Below, piece after piece: positions 7,347 to 12,275 of a DNA stretch of 12,275 bases (position 1 is the first letter of the stretch; every line of letters starts with the position of its first letter). Below the pieces are notes generated by a model. The model was not told the origin of the DNA, ran no database searches, and saw only the letters and a program-made list of their open reading frames with translations. A program made the translations under genes and the position numbers. The stretch is taken from positions 1-12,275 of the forward strand of contig CAAGML010000107.1 of the NCBI GenBank assembly GCA_900771035.1, read 5' to 3'. Source of the stretch: Bacteroidales bacterium. Its GTDB lineage: Bacteria > Bacteroidota > Bacteroidia > Bacteroidales > Paludibacteraceae.

Positions 7347-8495
7347 CTAAAAATTCCTCCAATTCAGCAACCTTATCTCCCCATCCCTGTTTTCCAAATC
7401 CCCTGCGTAAATCACCGCCTTTCTCCTCACCTTTGTTGTCAACAGTGAATCCGTTTTCTCCAACATTGCATTAAACGAGGTGCTGAACGTCATTGACGAC
7501 TTAATCTCGTATGTATCCAATATTCCCCCTTCGTCAACTACCAAATCTATCTCATTGCCATTCGAGTCTCGGAAAAAATACGCATTGCCCGTTTTCCCTG
7601 CATTCAACCTGTCTTTCAATTGCTCCATTACTATGAAATTCTCAAACAAATGCCCTCGCATTTTATCCCTTGCCAATTGTTCAGGACTCTCAATCCCAAG
7701 CAAATGACAAGCAAAACCGGTATCGCAAAAATAAATCTTCGGACTTTTTGTCAAACGCTTGCGTGTGTTCTCGCTCCATGGCTGCAAACGCATCACTATA
7801 TACGAAGTCTCCAATATCGCAAGCCACGAATTTATTGTGTTTGCCGACACACCAACCTCGTTTGCCACTTCCGAGGCATTGAATATTGAACCTATCCGTG
7901 CCGCACACAGCCTCAGAAAAATATGAAATTGCGATATGCTGCTCACGTTAAGCAATTCCCTGACATCACGGTCAATATACGTGCGTGTATATGAAGGATA
8001 ATAAAGCTCCGCTATGTTTTTACCCGCACATATAGCAGGGTATAAACCGCTGAAAAGTATCTCGTCAAGCGTTTTGTGCGACCACAGTCTATCCACCTCT
8101 TTATACGACATAGGCAGCAAATCAAACACCCCGACCCTCCCTGCTAACGACTGCGATATTCCACGCATCAGCGTAAAGTTTGAACTGCCGCTAATCACGA
8201 ACCTCCGTTCAGGGTGTTCATCAACTATTCCCTGAATATATGACAGAAGCATAGGAAGACGCTGTATCTCGTCTATCACCATCCCCTCTTTCGTCTGGTT
8301 CAGAAAAGCTATCGGATCACTCTCCGCCATTTCGCGCACATTATAATCCTCCATCGTGAATCTCGTGTAATTCTGAAACTCATGGCGTATCAAAGTGCTC
8401 TTTCCTGACTGTCTTGGACCTGTAATACATATCACGGGAAAGTATTTTGCTGCCTTCCGCATAACACCAACCATCTGTCTTTCAATAAACTCCAT
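7347..8495 (-). CDS. AAA-family ATPase with DUF4143 C-terminus
   Basis: This 382-aa protein belongs to the large family of ATP-binding proteins made of an AAA_14 domain followed by DUF4143. Walker A is GPRQSGKST (residues 26-34), Walker B ends at Asp75-Glu76 (MVIDEIQRLP), and ISGSSNF (101-107) is the sensor-like strand. Residues about 185-290 contain a helix-turn-helix-like segment (EVANEVGVSANTINSWLAIL). The C-terminus has a PD-(D/E)xK-like pattern, Asp317...Glu330-x-Lys332 (EIDLVV...YEIKSS). Cellular role is unknown for nearly all members, though they are common in accessory regions. I chose the ATG at 8495 because it puts Walker A where homologues have it; an upstream in-frame ATG lies in the promoter. 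The promoter is a near-identical copy of that at 9732-9762, and a dead relative of this gene lies at 9606-9702. Confidence 0.93.
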   Translation of the reverse strand: MEFIERQMVGVMRKAAKYFPVICITGPRQSGKSTLIRHEFQNYTRFTMEDYNVREMAESDPIAFLNQTKEGMVIDEIQRLPMLLSYIQGIVDEHPERRFVISGSSNFTLMRGISQSLAGRVGVFDLLPMSYKEVDRLWSHKTLDEILFSGLYPAICAGKNIAELYYPSYTRTYIDRDVRELLNVSSISQFHIFLRLCAARIGSIFNASEVANEVGVSANTINSWLAILETSYIVMRLQPWSENTRKRLTKSPKIYFCDTGFACHLLGIESPEQLARDKMRGHLFENFIVMEQLKDRLNAGKTGNAYFFRDSNGNEIDLVVDEGGILDTYEIKSSMTFSTSFNAMLEKTDSLLTTKVRRKAVIYAGDLENRDGEIRLLNWRNF

Positions 8496-8503
8496 ATTAT
8501 TTA

Positions 8504-8613
8504 TGCAATTCCGAAGTGAGACTGCAAATTTACATAATATATTCGTATTGGCAAAACAATCACGCAACTATTTTCAGAAAAAACTCGCTCTCCACGCAAA
8601 ACAACCGTAAAAA
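8504..8613. repeat. Direct repeat, copy A (ATPase promoter repeat)
   Basis: Bases 8504-8590 match 9711-9798 exactly apart from one extra A in an A-run of the second copy. Similarity then fades over about 23 bp. The repeat carries the complete promoter of the ATPase gene. On its other side the similarity continues at lower level into the ATPase coding start, so the repeat arose from duplication of a promoter plus gene start. It lies between the ATPase gene and the last gene of the DUF3990 trio. Confidence 0.95.
8525..8555 (-). promoter_or_regulatory. Promoter of the ATPase gene
   Basis: TTTG (8555-8552), 19 bp, TAAATTTG (8532-8525) on the minus strand match both boxes of the Bacteroidetes promoter with no mismatch. 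The leader to the ATG at 8495 is short, about 20-25 nt. Confidence 0.85.
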
Positions 8614-8649
8614 TACCCCCGCTTACGGTACCCTTGAATCACGAAAACT

Positions 8650-8853
8650 CTATTCTCGGATTTCACCGAGAAGGTCGTTCAGTATATAAATATCGCCACG
8701 ATAATACAATCCTGTATCTGGATTATGAATATCCTTGCAAACCTGCGAACGATAGAAAATGTCAATTGCCTGGGCTGTATCAACATCCAGCGTTTCTGAA
8801 AGGCGCGTAACTATCCTGCCGATTTTGTTCCACATTAGCATATCGTTTAGCAT
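8650..8853 (-). CDS. Small DUF3791-like protein, last gene of the trio
   Basis: This 67-aa protein contains the pattern AQAIDIFYRSQVC (about 28-40) followed by GLYYRGDIYILNDLL (about 48-62). It resembles small partner proteins often found beside DUF3990 genes, which I recall as DUF3791-type; this assignment is less secure than for the first gene. No membrane segment or signal peptide is seen. Its ATG overlaps the end of the DUF3990 gene by 7 nt, and a strong AAGGAGG lies 7 nt upstream of the ATG, formed by the DUF3990 codons for Lys-Glu-Ala. Such a site is uncommon in Bacteroidetes and may reflect transfer or be a codon coincidence. No clear terminator follows; the next sequence is repeat copy A. 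Confidence 0.72.
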   Translation of the reverse strand: MLNDMLMWNKIGRIVTRLSETLDVDTAQAIDIFYRSQVCKDIHNPDTGLYYRGDIYILNDLLGEIRE

Positions 8854-9329
8854 GGTCTTGCCTCCTTATATGTTAAGCAGTCGTCAATTAGACGCTGACT
8901 GATGATACAAATCTGGTTGTTAGGTTGATGCTTGGACAGTTCTGCAAGAGCATGTTTTGCATCCATTGTCCCTGATATGTACGATTCAACCGTATCAATT
9001 ACACGGTCATCGGCAATTCCACCTTCAATGCAATCATATCCTTTCCAAAGCGTACTTCCTGTTCTGCAAGAGGCAATGAAATCAAGCCATTCTATATCAT
9101 ATTCACAGAATTTGAGATACCTGTATTCTTTAATGGCTTTTTCCTTGTTGAACTCATATACGTTGATGACAGCAGTCTCATGACGTTGTCTGCTTATCCT
9201 GTCTGCCCACTTTTTTGCAAGGTCAAACATATCTGTAGCATAGAAACCCTGTCCGAAATCTAAATCCGCCCTGCCTGCTTTGGCAAGTGGCTTGGTGATT
9301 ATTGCTGTTGAACCGTGATATATAATCAT
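8847..9329 (-). CDS. DUF3990 protein, ADP-ribosyltransferase fold
   Basis: This 160-aa protein fits DUF3990, a family placed in the ADP-ribosyltransferase superfamily by comparative work. Family marks are IIYHGST (2-8), DFGQGFYATD (24-33) followed by a helix ending KKWADR, the block YDCIEGGIADDRV (98-110), and NNQICIISQRLID (138-149). His5 and Tyr30 fit the H-Y part of an ART active site; Gln139 may mark the third position, which is inference. If active it would use NAD+ to modify an unknown target. The start at 9329 was chosen because its ATG overlaps the stop of the upstream gene (ATGA) and places the first conserved strand at the N-terminus; an ATG 30 nt further upstream would add ten residues without family match. 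No signal peptide is seen. Flanking small genes overlap it on both sides, as in toxin-antitoxin-like modules. Confidence 0.85.
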   Translation of the reverse strand: MIIYHGSTAIITKPLAKAGRADLDFGQGFYATDMFDLAKKWADRISRQRHETAVINVYEFNKEKAIKEYRYLKFCEYDIEWLDFIASCRTGSTLWKGYDCIEGGIADDRVIDTVESYISGTMDAKHALAELSKHQPNNQICIISQRLIDDCLTYKEARPC

Positions 9330-9586
9330 AAATCCGTCGCATTTAATCTTTTTTCCCACATTTCCATAGTCCTAATTATGTCTGCAGTGACATTCTTGCG
9401 ACTCTCGCTATGCAATACGTCATAGCACGGAAGAATGTATTCCTCAATGAGATTAATACGATTCATACGCTCATACATCTCTTCTGGTGCCACACCACAC
9501 TCACGGGCGACAGACTCAACACAAGAGACTGCAAAAATAGTTTCGCATTCCTTTATGCTTGGAGAATATTTATATTCAAATGCCAT
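9326..9586 (-). CDS. DUF3791 domain protein, first gene of the trio
   Basis: This 86-aa protein fits DUF3791. It has a helix with CVESVARECGV, then EEMYERMNRINLIEEYILPCYDVLHSES and a final helix starting ADIIRTM. Family members often neighbour DUF3990 genes and are plausible regulators or antitoxins of them; no function is proven here. The ATG at 9586 gives the best family start; an in-frame ATG at 9604 would add six residues. The same frame runs further back into the dead ATPase fragment (Walker-A-like GPRQPGKR), which is not part of the domain. Its stop overlaps the next start (ATGA), suggesting translational coupling. Transcription likely starts from the repeat-B promoter, leaving a leader of about 140 nt that contains the ATPase remnant. 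No Shine-Dalgarno is visible. Confidence 0.82.
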   Translation of the reverse strand: MAFEYKYSPSIKECETIFAVSCVESVARECGVAPEEMYERMNRINLIEEYILPCYDVLHSESRKNVTADIIRTMEMWEKRLNATDL

Positions 9587-9605
9587 GTGTATATATTTTG
9601 TCATT

Positions 9606-9702
9606 CTCTTGCCTGGCTGCCTCGGACCTGTAATACATCTCACATAAAACGTTTTACCGCCATCAGCACATATCCAGCAATCTATCCTTCAATATGTTAC
9701 AT
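9606..9702 (-). pseudogene. Dead 5' fragment of a second AAA/DUF4143 ATPase gene
   Basis: The minus strand aligns with the first ~97 nt of the intact ATPase gene (8495-8399), from its ATG to just past Walker A. The ATG (9702-9700) is followed at once by TAA, one nucleotide is missing relative to the intact gene, and the final Walker A Ser/Thr is replaced (GPRQPGKRM). Homology stops near 9606, and the DUF3791 gene starts 20 bp further on. The rest of the ATPase gene is absent. It cannot make a working ATPase and now serves only as leader for the trio. Confidence 0.85.
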
Positions 9703-9710
9703 AATATATG

Positions 9711-9821
9711 TGCAATTCCGAAGTGAGACTGCAAATTTACATAATATATTCGTATTGGCAAAACAATCACGCAACTATTTTCAGAAAAAAACTCGCTCAC
9801 CACGCAAAACGACCATAATAT
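9711..9821. repeat. Direct repeat, copy B (trio promoter)
   Basis: This is the second copy of the promoter repeat, offset from copy A by 1,207 bp. The first 88 bp differ from copy A by one inserted A; later positions diverge. Recombination between the copies would remove exactly the three-gene cassette and the ATPase fragment. Confidence 0.95.
9732..9762 (-). promoter_or_regulatory. Promoter of the DUF3791-DUF3990-DUF3791 trio
   Basis: The same TTTG-N19-TAAATTTG promoter as for the intact ATPase gene, on the minus strand (-33 at 9762-9759, -7 at 9739-9732). Both boxes are unchanged, so the promoter should still work although the ATPase gene behind it is dead. Confidence 0.8.
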
Positions 9822-9839
9822 ATCATGATGCTTCTACCC

Positions 9840-9970
9840 CAATATCAGTCTCAGTATTTCAACAAAAAATCAACCCACCTACCCCTGTCTCACGCCCATA
9901 CCCAATATGTAATACCTACTATCCACATACCTACCATACATTTTTTATTGAAATACTGAGACTGATATTG
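9840..9970. repeat. Perfect 23-bp inverted repeat around an 85-bp spacer
   Basis: Bases 9840-9862 and 9948-9970 are exact reverse complements (outer ends CAATATC / GATATTG). After one mismatch the pairing resumes with six A against six T (9864-9869 with 9941-9946), so arms reach 30 bp. The inner spacer is C-rich and has no matching TAnnTTTG box on either strand. No target-site duplication is clear. Possibilities are an invertible DNA switch, a small MITE-like element, or a cruciform or RNA structure. Confidence 0.9.
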
Positions 9971-10039
9971 ACCTGCCATCACATCTGCCCTCCCTCTCAT
10001 CTCACCCCAAAAACGTACCCCATGCAAACCATAGACCTA

Positions 10040-10071
10040 CCCCTGACCTACCCCTGGCGTTCCCCCACCCC
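10040..10071 (-). other. Predicted G-quadruplex motif upstream of dnaK
   Basis: Four C-tracts on the plus strand (10040-10043, 10051-10054, 10062-10066, 10068-10071) are separated by 7, 7 and 1 nt, so the minus strand fits the standard pattern of four G-tracts with loops of 1-7 nt. It lies about 140 bp before the dnaK start on the template strand. Formation in the cell is inference. Confidence 0.55.
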
Positions 10072-10089
10072 AGAATTGACACACCTTTT

Positions 10090-10103
10090 TGACAGCCCTG
10101 TCA
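10090..10103. promoter_or_regulatory. 14-bp palindrome upstream of dnaK, possible operator
   Basis: TGACAG-CC-CTGTCA is a perfect 6-bp dyad with a 2-nt centre, 109 bp before the dnaK ATG. It may bind a dimeric regulator, but a dyad this short can arise by chance, and it does not match CIRCE. Confidence 0.25.
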
Positions 10104-10169
10104 CCACTTTCACATCCCACACTGCCAATATGTCACGCCCATAAACAAAATAAACCTCTGGCACACCCT

Positions 10170-10197
10170 TTGACTATAAAAAGGCAAACGATAATAA
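10170..10197 (+). promoter_or_regulatory. Weak candidate promoter of dnaK
   Basis: TTGACT (10170-10175) followed 16 bp later by TAATAA (10192-10197) resembles a classical -35/-10 pair, 16 bp before the ATG. The usual Bacteroidetes TAnnTTTG box is missing in this region, so dnaK may use another sigma factor or a degenerate site. The leader would be very short, which weakens the call. Confidence 0.25.
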
Positions 10198-10212
10198 ACA
10201 ACTAACAATAAT

Positions 10213-12138
10213 ATGGGAAAAATAATTGGTATTGACCTGGGAACCACAAACTCCTGCGTCGCAGTAATGGAAGGTAACGAACCTACCGTAATCACTAACT
10301 CTGAAGGCAAACGCACCACCCCTTCAATCGTCGGCTTCATCGAAGGCGGCGAACGCAAGGTGGGCGACCCTGCCAAGCGTCAGGCCGTGACTAACCCTAA
10401 GAACACAGTATATTCCATCAAACGTTTCATGGGCGAAACCTACGACCGTGTACAGAACGAAATCTCTCGTATGCCTTACGAGGTGCGCAAGGGCGACAAC
10501 AACACCCCTCGCGTAGCCATCGACGGCCGCCTCTACACCCCGCAGGAAATCTCAGCCATGATTCTCCAGAAGATGAAAAAAACCGCAGAGGACTACCTCG
10601 GTCAGTCTGTATCCGAGGCTGTCATCACTGTCCCTGCATACTTCTCCGACGCTCAGCGTCAGGCAACTAAGGAGGCTGGCGAGATAGCAGGCCTCACCGT
10701 CCGCCGTATCGTCAACGAGCCTACTGCCGCCGCACTCGCTTACGGCCTTGACAAGTCCAACAAGGATATGAAGATTGCCGTATTCGACCTCGGTGGTGGT
10801 ACTTTCGATATATCTATCCTCGAACTCGGTGACGGCGTATTCGAGGTTAAGTCAACCAACGGTGACACCCACCTCGGTGGTGACGACTTCGACCATGTAA
10901 TCATCGACTGGCTCGCCGACGAGTTCCAGAAAGACGAGGGCGCAGACCTCCGTCAGGACCCTATGGCAATGCAGCGTCTCAAAGAGGCCGCCGAAAAGGC
11001 AAAAATCGAACTCTCAAGCTCTGCCTCTACCGAAATCAACCTCCCTTACATAATGCCTGTAGGCGGTGTGCCTAAACACCTTGTAAAGACCCTTACACGC
11101 GCCAAATTCGAATCGCTCGCCGACCGCCTCATCCAGGCTTGTCTCCCTCCATGCGAGAATGCCCTTCAGGCCGCAGGTTTCTCTAAATCTGACATTGACG
11201 AGGTTATCCTCGTGGGCGGTTCAACCCGTATCCCTGCAATCCAGGAGTTGGTAAAGAACTTCTTCGGCAAAACCCCTTCCAAGGGTGTCAACCCAGATGA
11301 GGTCGTAGCCGTAGGTGCTGCCATCCAGGGTGCTGTCCTCACCGGCGAGGTTAAGGATGTCCTCCTCCTCGACGTCACCCCACTCTCCCTCGGTATAGAG
11401 ACAATGGGCGGTGTGATGACCAAACTCATCGACGCTAACACCACAATCCCTACCAAAAAATCCGAGGTGTTCTCTACAGCTGCCGACAACCAGCCATCCG
11501 TACAAATCAACGTCCTCCAGGGCGAGCGCCCAATGGCTGCACAGAACAAGCAGATTGGCATGTTCCACCTCGACGGCATCCCTGCCGCCCCTCGTGGAGT
11601 CCCTCAAATCGAAGTCACTTTCGACATCGACGCTAACGGTATCCTCAAGGTTTCTGCCAAGGATAAGGCCACAGGCAAGGAGCAGTCAATCCGCATAGAG
11701 GCTTCTTCAGGTCTCTCTGAGGACGAAATCAAGCGTATGAAGGCTGAGGCAGAGGCAAACGCCGAGGCCGACAAGAAGGAACGTGAGCGCATCGACAAAC
11801 TCAACCAGGCTGACGGTATGATTTTCCAGACAGAGAAACAACTCAAGGAACTTGGCGACAAACTCCCTGCTGACAAGAAAGCCCCTATCGAAAGTGCGCT
11901 TGAGCAACTCAAAACTGCCCACAAAGACCAGAACATCGAGGCTATCGACAAAGCCATGGAGGCACTCAACACCGCCTTCCACGCAGCCTCACAGGATATG
12001 TACAACGCTGCCAACGCACAACATGGCAATGCTCAGCCAGGTCCTGACTGCAACTGCGGCAACAACGGCTCATGCAACAACCAGGGTGGCAACAACTCTG
12101 ACAACGTGACAGACGTTGACTTCGAGGAAGTGAAATAA
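10213..12138 (+). CDS. dnaK: Molecular chaperone DnaK (Hsp70)
   Basis: This 641-aa Hsp70 has the normal DnaK length. It binds exposed hydrophobic segments of client proteins in an ATP-driven cycle with DnaJ and GrpE, which are not encoded in this window. The nucleotide-binding domain (about 1-385) shows the three Hsp70 signatures: GIDLGTTNS (6-14), [15 protein letters not shown], and [14 protein letters not shown]. The linker is [12 protein letters not shown], then the substrate-binding domain and helical lid follow. The extreme C-terminus DVDFEEVK matches the conserved DnaK ending. The disordered tail before it is Asn/Gly-rich and carries Cys613, Cys615 and Cys621, which is not typical. The start is fixed by the first signature at residue 6. 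No Shine-Dalgarno is present. dnaK stands alone, with its own terminator downstream and the C-rich region upstream. Confidence 0.98.
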   Translation: MGKIIGIDLGTTNSCVAVMEGNEPTVITNSEGKRTTPSIVGFIEGGERKVGDPAKRQAVTNPKNTVYSIKRFMGETYDRVQNEISRMPYEVRKGDNNTPRVAIDGRLYTPQEISAMILQKMKKTAEDYLGQSVSEAVITVPAYFSDAQRQATKEAGEIAGLTVRRIVNEPTAAALAYGLDKSNKDMKIAVFDLGGGTFDISILELGDGVFEVKSTNGDTHLGGDDFDHVIIDWLADEFQKDEGADLRQDPMAMQRLKEAAEKAKIELSSSASTEINLPYIMPVGGVPKHLVKTLTRAKFESLADRLIQACLPPCENALQAAGFSKSDIDEVILVGGSTRIPAIQELVKNFFGKTPSKGVNPDEVVAVGAAIQGAVLTGEVKDVLLLDVTPLSLGIETMGGVMTKLIDANTTIPTKKSEVFSTAADNQPSVQINVLQGERPMAAQNKQIGMFHLDGIPAAPRGVPQIEVTFDIDANGILKVSAKDKATGKEQSIRIEASSGLSEDEIKRMKAEAEANAEADKKERERIDKLNQADGMIFQTEKQLKELGDKLPADKKAPIESALEQLKTAHKDQNIEAIDKAMEALNTAFHAASQDMYNAANAQHGNAQPGPDCNCGNNGSCNNQGGNNSDNVTDVDFEEVK

Positions 12139-12153
12139 CCACATATAATATTC

Positions 12154-12195
12154 CATAAAAAAGGTACGGCAATCAGTTGTCGTACCTTTTTTATG
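12154..12195 (+). terminator. dnaK terminator
   Basis: A 19-bp stem (12154-12172 with 12177-12195, one G-T pair) with loop TCAG has a six-T run in its right arm. It begins 15 bp after the dnaK stop. Because the left arm is A-rich it could also stop a leftward transcript from outside the window. The remaining 80 bases to the window end hold nothing I can identify. Confidence 0.9.
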
Positions 12196-12275
12196 CATAT
12201 AATAGGACAAATTCATTTATACAAGTCAATTATTTCCGAAACAAAATCGACTTCTTTCAAGTGCATTAATCAGAA

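Larger units (their letters stand above)
9822..10212. other. Gene-free region between the trio and dnaK
   Basis: I find no supportable gene here on either strand; open frames that cross it have no family marks. The plus strand is strikingly poor in G and rich in C. It holds the inverted repeat (9840-9970), two C-rich tracts with quadruplex potential on the minus strand, three copies of the 11-mer ACCTACCCCTG (9877, 10035 and 10046, the last two in tandem), a 14-bp palindrome (10090), and whatever promoter dnaK uses. No CIRCE element is seen. Confidence 0.8.

Noticed and set aside
8598..8622. Possible terminator of the trio (CCGTAA...TTACGG)
   Set aside because: The 6-bp stem has a 13-nt loop and no T-run, so it is too weak to support.
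9326..9643. Reading the DUF3791 gene as a 105-aa fusion with a Walker A motif
   Set aside because: The N-terminal 19 residues come from the dead ATPase fragment, which has lost the Walker A Ser/Thr; the domain starts at the ATG at 9586.
9877..10056. CRISPR-like array suggested by the repeated 11-mer
   Set aside because: Only three copies, too short, two in direct tandem without spacers, and no cas genes in the window.
9410..10144. Plus-strand open frame of 244 codons from the DUF3791 gene to the dnaK leader
   Set aside because: It crosses the promoter repeat and inverted repeat and is antisense to the DUF3791 gene; the composition is that of noncoding C-rich DNA.
9822..10212. CIRCE heat-shock operator before dnaK
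   Set aside because: No TTAGCACTC/GAGTGCTAA dyad is present; the only short palindrome has a different sequence.

Overview
The window looks like chromosomal DNA from a Bacteroidales bacterium. Three things support this. At least five start regions carry the Bacteroidetes primary-sigma promoter (a TTTG-like -33 box, 19-21 bp, then TAnnTTTG). Most genes lack a Shine-Dalgarno sequence. The protein families (DUF3127, long one-piece PFOR, AAA/DUF4143 ATPase, Bacteroidetes-style MiaA) fit the phylum. I cannot name the genus.

Layout, left to right. Bases 1-164 hold no gene I can support, only a possible leftward promoter near 121-152. A leftward block follows: tRNA-Pro(UGG) with its own promoter and terminator, and miaA (tRNA dimethylallyltransferase). 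miaA shares a short divergent promoter region with a rightward 590-aa radical SAM protein. Next comes a rightward pair with its own promoter: an OB-fold DUF3127 protein with an SSB-like acidic tip, and nifJ (pyruvate:ferredoxin oxidoreductase, 1167 aa). nifJ ends at a perfect 17-bp hairpin that also serves the convergent ATPase gene.

Bases 7347-9821 are an accessory island on the minus strand. It holds an intact AAA/DUF4143 ATPase and, upstream of it, three overlapping small genes: a DUF3791-type protein, a DUF3990 protein of the ADP-ribosyltransferase fold, and a second small DUF3791-like protein. Both transcription units start from almost the same promoter DNA, present as two direct repeats about 1.2 kb apart. 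The upstream copy is still followed by the dead first ~97 bp of a second ATPase gene, with ATG immediately followed by TAA and a 1-nt deletion. The ADP-ribosyltransferase trio therefore appears to have replaced the body of a duplicated ATPase gene and kept its promoter. It now sits as a 1,207-bp cassette between direct repeats.

Bases 9822-10212 have no gene but contain a perfect 23-bp inverted repeat around an 85-bp spacer, two C-rich (minus-strand G-rich) tracts with quadruplex potential, and a 14-bp palindrome. dnaK follows, with an unusual cysteine-bearing tail and a strong terminator. The core genes (miaA, nifJ, dnaK) are housekeeping. The most interesting part is the ADP-ribosyltransferase cassette and the odd inverted repeat beside it.
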